A program made the position numbers and the translations under genes. The notes beneath the pieces are model-generated. The model searched no databases, was not told the origin of the DNA, and worked only from the letters and a program-made list of their open reading frames with translations. Shown in pieces: positions 31,602 to 39,197 of a stretch of DNA of 39,751 nt. The DNA comes from Epibacterium ulvae (GTDB lineage Bacteria; Pseudomonadota; Alphaproteobacteria; Rhodobacterales; Rhodobacteraceae). The stretch lies in NCBI RefSeq assembly GCF_018678075.1, contig NZ_JAHHIR010000010.1, positions 1 through 39,751 on the forward strand, read 5' to 3'. The first letter of the stretch is position 1. Every line of letters starts with the position of its first letter.

Positions 31602-33187
31602 ACGATGCACTGAGAGCGGCCTTGGTCGAAAAGGCACGGCGGGAAAAGGCGCGCCGTCAAGGCACGGCCCAGCAAAACGCCCCTATCGCTACCACCGCTG
31701 ACGGGGGGCGTGTTTTTCGAGCGGCAGACGGGTCCTTGAGTTTTGCGAGCCCGGGCTTTTCTACCACTGATCAGGACACAATTGCGCGGATCATGGAGGG
31801 GGCGACCCCGGCCCAGGCCAGCGAGTGGACGCCGGAGGTCAGCACCGGGGGTGCGGGCGTGATCGCAGCACGCGGCGCGTTGCAAGGGGTCTCGCACGGC
31901 TACAGTGATGAGGTTACGGCGCGGGCGGCGTCTCTGTTATCTGGCCGCGACTATGAAACCGAATTGGCCGCAGAGCGCCAACGGCTGACCCAAGGGCGCG
32001 AAGAAGCTCCCGTCGCCGCAATTGGGGGTGAAGTAGCCGGGGCAGTCGCGGCCCCCGCCGCCGCGATCCGCGCACTGCGCGGCCCCAGCTACCTTGGCCG
32101 GGCAGCCGCAAGCGGGGGCGTCGCAGCCGCGAGCGGAGCACTATATGGTTTTGGTGCAGGTGAAGGTGGGATCACAAACCGTGCACAGAACGCAGCAGTT
32201 ACGGGCGCGATCAGTGGGGGTATCGGCGCCCTGGCTCCCTTCGGCGGTACGTTGGCCAAGCAACTCTTCGACCGTGTTGCAAGACTGCGGGCACCGGGTC
32301 GTACAGCCCGAAACGCCCCGAGCACCGACGCTCTGCGATCCCAGGCCCGTCAGCTCTTTGAGAGAGCGGATAGCGCCCCGGCGTTGGATCGAGCGACTTT
32401 GACGTCGGCTGCGACCGGCATCGCCCAACGGGCAGAACGCGCCGGGTTGGACGAAGCGCTGACGCCGCAAGCCGACCGAGCCGTCACACGTGTGTTGGAC
32501 GAAGCCACGAACCAAAATCCCCAGATCGCGTTCAGGGATCTCGATGTTTTGCGGCGTCAGGCTTCCGTCCCCGCGGGGAACCGAAGCAATCCGGTGGAAG
32601 CGGCAATTGGTTCGAGATTGGTGGAAGATCTGGACGGCGTCGTCGACGCCGCATCCCCGCAACTAGGTCGGGACGTGGCCAAGGCGCGGGAGCTTTGGGG
32701 ACGACTACGCCGAACTGAACTTTTGGACAACGCCGCAGAAACGGCCCAGAACCAAGCCAGCGGCTTCGAGAATGGATTGAGGGTGGAATACCGAAAGATC
32801 CTGAACAACCCACGCAAGCGGCGCGGGTTCTCCAAAGACGAAATCGCCGCCATGGAACGCGTTGTTAGGGGCTCGACGCTGAACAATGTGGCGCGAACGG
32901 TCGGAAAACTCGGGGTCGGCGTTGGTCAACAAAGCAACGCGCTACTGGCTGTCACGGGTACCGCCGGTGGGGTGGCACTGGGGGGTCTTGGGGGGTTGGC
33001 GGTCCCAGTCGCGGGTACAGTCGCCCAGAAACTTGCCGAACGCGGAACACGAAAGAGCGCAGAACTGGCGAGGGGGTTGGCGGCGTCCGGGGGTGCCCAA
33101 TCGGTTCCTCAACTTGGAAATCTGCAACGTCTACTGATTGAGAGCTTGGCGCGACGCGGGGCCAACACAGTAGAAGCTGTCCGTTAG
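31598..33187 (+). CDS. ejection-type internal virion protein
   Basis: 538 residues; ATG overlaps the previous stop (ATGA). The sequence is Ala/Gly/Arg-rich and helical throughout, with glycine-zipper-like hydrophobic stretches (VAAIGGEVAGAVAAPAAAIR, AVTGAISGGIGALAPFGGTL, and near the end GTAGGVALGGLGGLAVPVAG) that could line or insert in membrane. It contains no catalytic motif I recognise. Its place after the tail-lysozyme protein and its composition match the second ejection protein of podovirus-like phages, which forms part of the trans-envelope channel. Confidence 0.7.
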   Translation: MNDALRAALVEKARREKARRQGTAQQNAPIATTADGGRVFRAADGSLSFASPGFSTTDQDTIARIMEGATPAQASEWTPEVSTGGAGVIAARGALQGVSHGYSDEVTARAASLLSGRDYETELAAERQRLTQGREEAPVAAIGGEVAGAVAAPAAAIRALRGPSYLGRAAASGGVAAASGALYGFGAGEGGITNRAQNAAVTGAISGGIGALAPFGGTLAKQLFDRVARLRAPGRTARNAPSTDALRSQARQLFERADSAPALDRATLTSAATGIAQRAERAGLDEALTPQADRAVTRVLDEATNQNPQIAFRDLDVLRRQASVPAGNRSNPVEAAIGSRLVEDLDGVVDAASPQLGRDVAKARELWGRLRRTELLDNAAETAQNQASGFENGLRVEYRKILNNPRKRRGFSKDEIAAMERVVRGSTLNNVARTVGKLGVGVGQQSNALLAVTGTAGGVALGGLGGLAVPVAGTVAQKLAERGTRKSAELARGLAASGGAQSVPQLGNLQRLLIESLARRGANTVEAVR

Positions 33188-33396
33188 GTGAACCCAACCA
33201 TAATTAGGACAAATGCCCCTAGTGAGCCGCACACGCAGAGCAAAGCCCACAACGGCATCGTGTCCCCGCTGGCGTCATGGTAGCGAGCTTCGCCCATCCC
33301 GGCCCGGAACGCCATTAACATAACGCCCCCCAAGAACACCCCTGCTGCGATTTGGAATACCGTATCCATGGCCCAAAAGTGGTGATCGAGCGCCAT
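33184..33396 (-). CDS. small two-pass membrane protein, antisense in late operon
   Basis: 70 residues (start ATG 33396, or ATG 33369) with two predicted membrane helices, about 12-30 (TVFQIAAGVFLGGVMLMAF) and about 47-69 (MPLWALLCVCGSLGAFVLIM), and a short polar loop (GEARYHDASGDT). It is the only minus-strand gene in the late operon, filling the gap between the ejection and fibre genes and ending convergently with a 4-bp overlap. It may be expressed in the lysogen, like a superinfection-exclusion or other conversion gene. This is inference, and no promoter was identified. Confidence 0.5.
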   Translation of the reverse strand: MALDHHFWAMDTVFQIAAGVFLGGVMLMAFRAGMGEARYHDASGDTMPLWALLCVCGSLGAFVLIMVGFT

Positions 33397-33455
33397 GTAG
33401 TCAACCCTGGAACGAACCGGGCGCGGCCCTTTCCGTTGAAAATTTGGAGAAATAA

Positions 33456-34697
33456 ATGCCTTTCAATGCATCTGGCGTTTTTCAGCGCCTGTTCAACTGG
33501 CGCACTGACCGCGACAACAACGTCAATATCCGCGCGGATCGTATGGACCAGGAATTTGACGGGATCGCTGCGGCGATTAACGACATTCTGAGCGGTAGTG
33601 TTGGTTTCCGCGCGCCCGTTCGCGGCGTCTTCGGAACAGAAGCTCTCCCCGCGTATTCCTTCACTGACGACCCGGACACGGGGTTCTACCGGAAATCCGA
33701 GAATGCTGTAGCTTTCGCTGTAGGCGGGCAAGACGTTTTCTATTTAACACCCGATGGAGTGGGCATCGGGACGCAGGCTCCGCTGACCGACCTCCATGTG
33801 CACCAAGGCGGTGGAGGCTCCACACGCGTCCGAGTGGAAAATGGGGAAGGGCACGCCGACTTCATCGCGGATTTTGCCCGCGCCCGAATTATCGCGAATG
33901 ACGGCGGCGGCGCTGCGGATTTCTATAGTTACGGCAGAGTGGATGTTTCGGGTGATGCCACCAACAACAACCATAAACTCGGGGTCTTCTGCTCAAATTT
34001 AAACTACAACAATGATACTTTTCGGCTCGTCCATGGCAGACCGGCAACGAGCGGGTTTAGCTTCTTCCGTTGCATAAGCAATGACGCAGTAAGTCCGGAT
34101 GTCGAGATTATTGGCCGGGGCAATGGTGACCTCGCTATGGACGGCAATGTGTCAAGCGGCGGTGCCGACTACGCTGAATTCTTTGAATGGGCGGACGGCA
34201 ACCCCGAAGGAGATGACCGGCGCGGTGTCTCGGTTGTTTTGGTGGAGGATAAGATCCGGCCAGCCGAAGAGGGTGAAGTGCCTTTCGGTGTGATTTCGGC
34301 AAACCCGTCCGTTGTCGGTGACGCCGACATTGACCGCTGGATGTACAAGTATCTGCGCGACGACTTTGGGTCGCCAATCTTAGAAGATTACGAAATTGTC
34401 GAATGGGAAGCCACGGATGGTGAAACGGGTGAAGTAGAACACTATCAGTTCGTTGCGGATGCCCTTCCAGATGGAACTGCCGTTCCAGAAGATGCGAAGA
34501 GGACCGTGGCCAAGCGCCGGGTACTGAACCCCGAATGGGGTCCAAATCGGGAATACACACCCCGCAGAGATCGGGCGGAATGGGACTGTGCGGGCCTTAT
34601 GGGAAAGTTACGCCTGCGCAAGGGACAGCCGGTCGCGCCGGGGTGGATCAAGATGAAAGACGTCAGTGAAACCGTAGAGATGTGGCTGGTGAAATGA
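33456..34697 (+). CDS. tail fibre with Peptidase_G2 self-cleaving domain
   Basis: 413 residues with GGAG upstream. The N-terminal 60 residues (NWRTDRDNNVNIRADRMDQE) are a virion-attachment segment seen in short-tailed phage fibres. Residues about 60-230 are a beta-rich shaft (GTEALPAYSFTDDPDTGFYR, GVGIGTQAPLTDLHVHQ). Residues about 231-413 match the Peptidase_G2 intramolecular chaperone: GGADYAEFFEWADGNPEGDD, VPFGVISANPSVVGDADIDR, and the long C-terminal end ENP-like RVLNPEWGPNREYTP. These domains fold the trimer and then auto-process. Confidence 0.85.
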   Translation: MPFNASGVFQRLFNWRTDRDNNVNIRADRMDQEFDGIAAAINDILSGSVGFRAPVRGVFGTEALPAYSFTDDPDTGFYRKSENAVAFAVGGQDVFYLTPDGVGIGTQAPLTDLHVHQGGGGSTRVRVENGEGHADFIADFARARIIANDGGGAADFYSYGRVDVSGDATNNNHKLGVFCSNLNYNNDTFRLVHGRPATSGFSFFRCISNDAVSPDVEIIGRGNGDLAMDGNVSSGGADYAEFFEWADGNPEGDDRRGVSVVLVEDKIRPAEEGEVPFGVISANPSVVGDADIDRWMYKYLRDDFGSPILEDYEIVEWEATDGETGEVEHYQFVADALPDGTAVPEDAKRTVAKRRVLNPEWGPNREYTPRRDRAEWDCAGLMGKLRLRKGQPVAPGWIKMKDVSETVEMWLVK

Positions 34698-34939
34698 AGG
34701 AAGTTCTTGAAACATTGGTCGAGACACGTACCGCAGAAGTCGCAGGGAACTGGGGAACCTTTGGCGGTTCTATCGCTGCCGTCCTCGCTTGGATCGGGTC
34801 GCAAGATGTCGCGGCCGGATTGGGCGTCATCATCGGTGTGGCAGGCCTGGCCCTGAGTTTCTGGCGGGTTCGGTTCGCGGCCCGTATCGAGCGTGCCAAA
34901 TTGACGCCAGAGCAGCGCGCGACGTTCGAGCAGTCTTAA
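34694..34939 (+). CDS. holin
   Basis: 81 residues from ATG 34694 overlapping the fibre stop (ATGA); a GTG at 34682 would add four residues. The amphipathic N-terminus (MKEVLETLVETRTAEVAGNW) is followed by a hydrophobic region of about 35 residues (SIAAVLAWIGSQDVAAGLGV, IIGVAGLALSFWRV), probably two short membrane helices, and a charged C-terminus (RFAARIERAKLTPEQRA). This is a class II-like holin shape, placed directly before the endolysin. It would make membrane holes that trigger lysis. Confidence 0.75.
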   Translation: MKEVLETLVETRTAEVAGNWGTFGGSIAAVLAWIGSQDVAAGLGVIIGVAGLALSFWRVRFAARIERAKLTPEQRATFEQS

Positions 34940-34970
34940 GCCTCTAAAAACTCTGACTATAACCCCCACA

Positions 34971-34992
34971 AGCCCGCACGCGGGCTCTTTTG
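34971..34992 (+). terminator. rho-independent terminator between holin and endolysin
   Basis: AGCCCGC (34971-34977) and GCGGGCT (34980-34986) with a 2-nt apparent loop (4 nt if the closing pair opens), then CTTTTGG. It lies 15 bp before the endolysin start. Confidence 0.6.
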
Positions 34993-35007
34993 GCATGGAG
35001 ATTTGCC

Positions 35008-35736
35008 ATGAAACTGCAAGACGACTGGAAACAAACGGCGCGGACCGCGTGGTCGATCCGCCTCATGGTTGTGGCGGCATTGATCGCCGGACTGGCCGCC
35101 TTTCTCGCCGCAATCGACGCTTCGGTGTTAGGGGTCCCTCCGCTCTATTTCGCTGCGGCTTCTGCGCTCTTGAACACACTCGCTATCCCTGCCCGCCTGA
35201 TTTTGCAGGACAGCCTGCCGACGCTACGCCAGTTTTTCACCGACGAGGGTGGTGCAGTGCGGAAACGAACTGTCGGTTTGCTCGCGGCGGGCGGTGTTGC
35301 ACTTTCAGGGGCCGTTTCTTTCGTCGGACAGTGGGAGGGTTTGCGAACAGAAGCCTACCGAGACATCGTAGGGGTTTGGACTGTCTGCTACGGCGAAACA
35401 AAAGGTGTGACCCCCATAGACCGGTATTCGAAAGCTGAGTGCGACCGAATGTTGGGTGCGCGGGTCCTTGAGTTTGAACGCGAATTGGACCGCTGTTTGA
35501 CCGGGTCGGTGCCCGTGGGTGCCAAGATCGCTTTTGTCTCTTGGGCCTACAACGTCGGCGTTGGCGCAGCTTGCCGCTCGACATTGGTGCGCAAGGCCAA
35601 TGTCGGGGACGTCCGGGGGGCGTGTAACGAGCTGCCCCGCTGGAACCGTGCAGGTGGGCGGGTCGTGCGGGGCCTCACGAACCGGCGAATGTCGGAACGC
35701 GACCTCTGTCTTCGCGCGGTCGAAGGGGTGGCGTAA
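35008..35736 (+). CDS. fused membrane domain and SAR-type endolysin (GH24 lysozyme)
   Basis: 242 residues from ATG 35008 (MKLQDDWKQTARTAWS), chosen because GGAG lies 8 bases upstream; a TTG at 34990 is spurious. Residues 1-70 match the DUF7940-like small membrane proteins of phage lysis cassettes: helices about 17-36 (IRLMVVAALIAGLAAFLAAI) and 46-66 (LYFAAASALLNTLAIPARLI). After an acidic-basic linker a third weakly hydrophobic helix (89-107, VGLLAAGGVALSGAVSFVG) leads straight into a GH24 lysozyme with the E-8-D-5-T triad Glu110, Asp119, Thr125. The third helix is Gly/Ala-rich, as in signal-anchor-release endolysins. Normally the two parts are separate genes. Confidence 0.85.
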   Translation: MKLQDDWKQTARTAWSIRLMVVAALIAGLAAFLAAIDASVLGVPPLYFAAASALLNTLAIPARLILQDSLPTLRQFFTDEGGAVRKRTVGLLAAGGVALSGAVSFVGQWEGLRTEAYRDIVGVWTVCYGETKGVTPIDRYSKAECDRMLGARVLEFERELDRCLTGSVPVGAKIAFVSWAYNVGVGAACRSTLVRKANVGDVRGACNELPRWNRAGGRVVRGLTNRRMSERDLCLRAVEGVA

Positions 35737-36083
35737 TGCGCCCGCTAGCTCTGTGCCTCCTGCTGTTAGGCTGTGGCGTTTCGCCGCTTAAATTGGGCGG
35801 CCCGAATGTCGCGGCCAATGTGCAGGCGGGCGCAGAGAACGTGCAAGGTTTCAAAACAGACCAAGGCCAGTCGGTTTCGCGCGTGACCGGCGACGTGCGC
35901 CAAGAGCGCGCCGCCCGGCAGGTGCGCGCCGAAACCATCGATACCGTTGTCACCTACCAAAACCAGCCCTGGCTGATCTGGGCGTTGGTTTTGGCCTTCT
36001 TTTTGGACAGCCCGCTGCGTTGGCCCGAACAAATCTACGCGGCGTTCTCACGTCGCAAATCAAATGGAGAAAGACATGCCTGA
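35736..36083 (+). CDS. candidate unimolecular spanin (lipoprotein with C-terminal membrane helix)
   Basis: 115 residues; ATG overlaps the endolysin stop (TAATG). The N-terminus MRPLALCLLLLGCG has a short signal and a lipobox (LLGC, Cys13, then Gly rather than Asp, which predicts outer-membrane sorting). A soluble, helical/Gln-rich middle of about 60 residues spans the periplasm, followed by a membrane helix (PWLIWALVLAFFLDSP, about 78-93) and a basic cytoplasmic tail (FSRRKSNGER). One protein with both an outer-membrane lipid anchor and an inner-membrane helix is the T1 gp11 u-spanin plan, fusing the two membranes in the last lysis step. Confidence 0.7.
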   Translation: MRPLALCLLLLGCGVSPLKLGGPNVAANVQAGAENVQGFKTDQGQSVSRVTGDVRQERAARQVRAETIDTVVTYQNQPWLIWALVLAFFLDSPLRWPEQIYAAFSRRKSNGERHA

Positions 36084-36339
36084 ATTCCAAGATCTCGGCC
36101 ACGTTGGCGTCCAATTCGACAGCCCCGGAGTGCGGCACTTCGCGATTGACCCAGCCGACGGACAAGACCTGCCAATTCGACCCCGCGTTCTCCGGGTTCT
36201 CGCGACGGGGAACTTGGCTGTACGGGACGAGCTTGGCGAAACTATCGTCTATCCCGTTTTCGCTGGTGAGACGTTTGCTTTCTCCGGTGTCGGGATTGAT
36301 GAGACAGGAACCACTGCTGATGTCGTTGGGTGGCTCTGA
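36076..36339 (+). CDS. spike base protein, RCAP_Rcc01079 family (GTA-like)
   Basis: 87 residues from ATG 36076 (MPEFQDLGHVGVQF), with GGAG 7 bases upstream; the ATG at 36064 lies in the spanin gene and precedes that site. SPGVRHFAIDPADGQDLPIR, PRVLRVLATGNLAVRDELGE and TIVYPVFAGETFAFSGVGID closely follow the small beta protein that forms the base of head spikes in the Rhodobacter capsulatus gene transfer agent (RCAP_Rcc01079 family). It would attach a spike to the virion, and the two genes after it encode a small linker and a tailspike. Confidence 0.8.
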   Translation: MPEFQDLGHVGVQFDSPGVRHFAIDPADGQDLPIRPRVLRVLATGNLAVRDELGETIVYPVFAGETFAFSGVGIDETGTTADVVGWL

Positions 36340-36506
36340 TGTTAGGTTTGGGTCTCGGTATCACGAATCTTCTGCTTTTGCGTCCGTTCACCGCGATCAC
36401 TCGCCTTGTGCGCAACCAGGACGGCACGGTCACCGTGGAGGCCCTTGAAGCCCCGTCCTTAAGAACTACCCGCAATCTAGACGGCACAGTCACCGTGGAG
36501 AATTAA
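36339..36506 (+). CDS. small hypothetical protein with internal duplication
   Basis: A 55-codon frame (MLGLGLGITNLLLLRP...) starts at TGATG overlap with the spike-base gene and ends 1 bp before the tailspike. It holds two copies of a ten-residue unit, RNQDGTVTVE and RNLDGTVTVE; the DNA copies are 36411-36440 and 36471-36500. The second copy's GTGGAG doubles as the ribosome binding site of the tailspike gene. It probably links spike base and spike; the role is inferred from order. Confidence 0.55.
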   Translation: MLGLGLGITNLLLLRPFTAITRLVRNQDGTVTVEALEAPSLRTTRNLDGTVTVEN

Positions 36507-36507
36507 A

Positions 36508-37779
36508 ATGCCCGAATTTCGTTGGTCGATTGATGGCGGTGTGACCTGGACCTATGAGGACCAGACGTTGCCATATGTTTTACCCGTTAATGTGGGGCAG
36601 TACCCGTTGGTTCAGGGCATCGGCGCGCGCGTCACCGCTGGCGACTATATCCCGCCGCCGGTGGTGCCTGTCGACACTGCTCCAAGTGGCCCAGAGGTCA
36701 TCGCCCCCGGTGCGTCCTACACGCTGACCCGTGGAGTCGAACCTAATCTGCTGGCAGACATTGCTGCAGCTGGCCCGTACACTTCGACAGGGATGCCCCG
36801 CGGGCTGTCCGTTGACCCCGATAGTGGCGTTATTGAGGGTGAGCCTCTAGAGTTTAAGCCTTTCGAGCAAGCTACTATATCGCGTGGTGGAGTGGATCAG
36901 GTGGTTAGCTTCGGCGTTAGGCCCAACGCCCTGTTCCCCGTGCCGATTGCGGATGCCGGGGTCAATCCACTGCGCAACGTTGATTGGACTTCGATAGATC
37001 GTCAAGACCTTTGGTCAACCAATGTAACTGTTGGTGATAATGTTGACGCCAATGCCGATCAATCCGCATTGGTAGCCGCGTATCTATCTGCGGCCAACGA
37101 TCAGGGATCTGTTACCGCTCCGAAGTATCACAAAATCGTTTATACCGGGGCACACATAGATGAAGCCACTGCTCCAAATTTCGTTCGCACTGGCATTGAT
37201 GACCCGAATACTGTCATCGTGGTTGTGGCCCAGCACCCCACGGATGAATACACGAAAGTTAGCCAAGTTCGCCTCAGGTCCTTTCCTGTGATGGTCGGAT
37301 GGCACATACACGGGTGCGGGAATTCAGGCGCATACGATACAGTTCCAGTCAATAATTATGTAGATGTTGGGACCGATGGTATACACATGCAGGCTGTAGC
37401 CTGCCGGTTCGGATCGTGGTGGTTGCGAATTGATTTCTCCGTCGAGGGGCAGGATCTAAAGATGCGGTCGCGAAACAACGGATCGTATGTAATCGAGAAG
37501 AGCGAATTTGCTGGCCTGTATGGTGGGATTAATACTGAAGCTGCGAATGGCGCTATTCTTGGGTGTAATTTCCACAACATGTCAGAGGACCATTTTCGGT
37601 TTTTCTTCTCAGACACCTCAGCAACAGACACCCTGTCATACATTTTTGGCAACACACTTAGTCGAAACACTGTAGTTTACCGTGACGACCTGACTGTCGG
37701 GCAGTCCCACATTGACATCGGGTCCCAGCATGATCTGGGGTCCGCATTGACGCCGCGCGCACGTGCACTCCGGATATAA
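36508..37779 (+). CDS. tailspike, N-terminal part (frameshifted)
   Basis: 423 residues with GGAG upstream. Residues 1-50 (MPEFRWSIDGGVTWTYEDQT) may bind the spike base. Residues about 65-140 form an Ig-like or cadherin-like domain with a putative-Ig motif (MPRGLSVDPDSGVIEGEP). Residues about 155-410 look like a right-handed parallel beta-helix with short repeated strands (VVAQHPTDEYTKVSQVRLRS, IEKSEFAGLYGGINTEAANG, AILGCNFHNMSEDHFRFFF). The frame ends abruptly at 37779 after an out-of-character ARALRI end, while the beta-helix continues in the +1 frame (37763-38722). It is therefore the first half of one spike of about 740 residues. Confidence 0.75.
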   Translation: MPEFRWSIDGGVTWTYEDQTLPYVLPVNVGQYPLVQGIGARVTAGDYIPPPVVPVDTAPSGPEVIAPGASYTLTRGVEPNLLADIAAAGPYTSTGMPRGLSVDPDSGVIEGEPLEFKPFEQATISRGGVDQVVSFGVRPNALFPVPIADAGVNPLRNVDWTSIDRQDLWSTNVTVGDNVDANADQSALVAAYLSAANDQGSVTAPKYHKIVYTGAHIDEATAPNFVRTGIDDPNTVIVVVAQHPTDEYTKVSQVRLRSFPVMVGWHIHGCGNSGAYDTVPVNNYVDVGTDGIHMQAVACRFGSWWLRIDFSVEGQDLKMRSRNNGSYVIEKSEFAGLYGGINTEAANGAILGCNFHNMSEDHFRFFFSDTSATDTLSYIFGNTLSRNTVVYRDDLTVGQSHIDIGSQHDLGSALTPRARALRI

Positions 37780-38722
37780 TGTTATGATCAGTGATGCGGG
37801 GCTGTACGCGTCCACAGGTTATCGACTGAATGGAACTGGCGTCCCAGCGGACAATAGCAGGATGGGCCGTGTCGTTATTGAAAACGACGTCTTTTTCATT
37901 ACGGGCTATGATGGCGCGGTTTTCCAAAACGCCGAAAGCGTCGCTATGGATGGGTTTGTGTGTCTGCCGCCGCCCGGGCTACCCATGCTAGCGTCGAGAT
38001 TGGATTTCAACACCGTCGACACGGCAGATCTGTCAAACATCGCATTCACGCACTTTTTAGATGAGGCTTTCACAATCAGCGGAAACGAGGTTGAGTTTGA
38101 CCAGCAGACGAGCGGCGCGGCAGACAGCATAGACCAACTGTTCCCTCAGTATGCGGGCTCTGTAGAGAGCATGCAGCATTACGCAGCAGGAAATTATTTC
38201 GTGCCCGATCATGTGAACTTTTCCCATCACCCAAATGAAATTCGAGCATTTGCATCGGCGGCCCTGATGCGAGGGTCGGGGTGGTCAGACCCAATGAACC
38301 TAACCAGTGACCCCGCAGGGTGGGACGCAATGGGATGGGGCGCAGCTCCCACGGTGACGCCACCTGAAATCACAAGCTCCACCGCGTCAATGGATGGGTC
38401 TAGCGTCACCGTGACGGCGACCGTGACCGAGGCATCCCGCATTTACTGGACTGTGACAGAGATTGACGACACGCCCAACCCAGTTGCCGCACGCCAACAC
38501 AGGCTGACGGATGGGCGGGCGGCGGGGCCGCAGAATGGTGATTCCCAGGATGTAATGCCTGACAGGGGCGTGGTAATCGCCGAAATTGGCGTGAATGACA
38601 TACCTGTGGACAGATCTAGGCTAAGCGACGGCGCATCATACAGGATTATCATGGTCGCCGAAGGGGAGGCGGGCACGTTGTCTGACGTGGTGCGGACAGT
38701 GGAGTTCAGACATGACCCATAG
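37763..38722 (+). CDS. tailspike, C-terminal part (+1 frame)
   Basis: Open from 37751; first in-frame start is GTG 37763, but no Shine-Dalgarno precedes it or ATG 37784. The translation HSGYNVMISDAGLYASTGYR continues the beta-helix of the upstream ORF (GYDGAVFQNAESVAMDGFVC, VDTADLSNIAFTHFLDEAFT). Residues about 200-319 form an Fn3-like domain (ITSSTASMDGSSVTVTATVT then YRIIMVAEGEAGTLSDV). Fusion of both frames by +1 shift between 37751 and 37779, in a GC-rich CGCGCGC tract, gives a continuous protein. This could be a mutation, a sequencing indel or programmed frameshift. Confidence 0.7.
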   Translation: MHSGYNVMISDAGLYASTGYRLNGTGVPADNSRMGRVVIENDVFFITGYDGAVFQNAESVAMDGFVCLPPPGLPMLASRLDFNTVDTADLSNIAFTHFLDEAFTISGNEVEFDQQTSGAADSIDQLFPQYAGSVESMQHYAAGNYFVPDHVNFSHHPNEIRAFASAALMRGSGWSDPMNLTSDPAGWDAMGWGAAPTVTPPEITSSTASMDGSSVTVTATVTEASRIYWTVTEIDDTPNPVAARQHRLTDGRAAGPQNGDSQDVMPDRGVVIAEIGVNDIPVDRSRLSDGASYRIIMVAEGEAGTLSDVVRTVEFRHDP

Positions 38723-38984
38723 TGACGATCTGATGAACGCCGCCCGTCTCGCGAAGGACCGCCATAAGTATGCGAAGAGCGCGCGCGCGCTTGTCTTTAG
38801 CAAAGGCGATGGTGCGGCCAACCATAACTACCTACCGGAGATCCAGGCCAGCCACGCCCAGCATGGCAGCGACACGGTGATCTCCTTTGGTCTGGGCGTG
38901 GCACCGGACGCGGGCACCGTTTTGGTGTCTGACCTGGGGCCGAACGATCCGATGCAGCTCCACCTGGTGCTGAGACCGGCCTAA
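38712..38984 (+). CDS. hypothetical protein at right end of late operon
   Basis: 90 residues from an ATG that overlaps the end of the spike frame by 11 bp. N-terminal helix (DDLMNAARLAKDRHKYAKSA) then a short beta-rich region (GSDTVISFGLGVAPDAGTVL). No family is recognised. It is the last gene before attR and may be a tailspike chaperone or accessory, which is inference from position only. Confidence 0.55.
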   Translation: MTHSDDLMNAARLAKDRHKYAKSARALVFSKGDGAANHNYLPEIQASHAQHGSDTVISFGLGVAPDAGTVLVSDLGPNDPMQLHLVLRPA

Positions 38985-39197
38985 CATCATCAGGGTAGGT
39001 CCGTGTCTGTTCCTCGGCAGTTTATGGATTTAGGGTATTGGCGGATTTTTGTTCTTTGAAGTGTAGGCAGTTCGCCTCCGCCAGGGGGAGTTTGTGTCCC
39101 AATTCGACCACTAACCCATTGTTCGCTAACACCCCTCAAGCCACCCTTGTGTCCCGTCCGTTTCGTTGATTTTAAAGGGAAAAAGCGGGTTTTGGGC
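38985..39197. promoter_or_regulatory. right attachment arm with two integrase-type sites
   Basis: No gene is seen. TTGTGTCCC(A/G) occurs at 39092-39101 and 39147-39156, the same core (GTGTCCC) as the two copies beside attL and in the same orientation on the plus strand. The second copy ends 41 bp from the attachment core, comparable to the 35-bp distance on the left. This is the inferred P' arm of attP. Confidence 0.55.
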
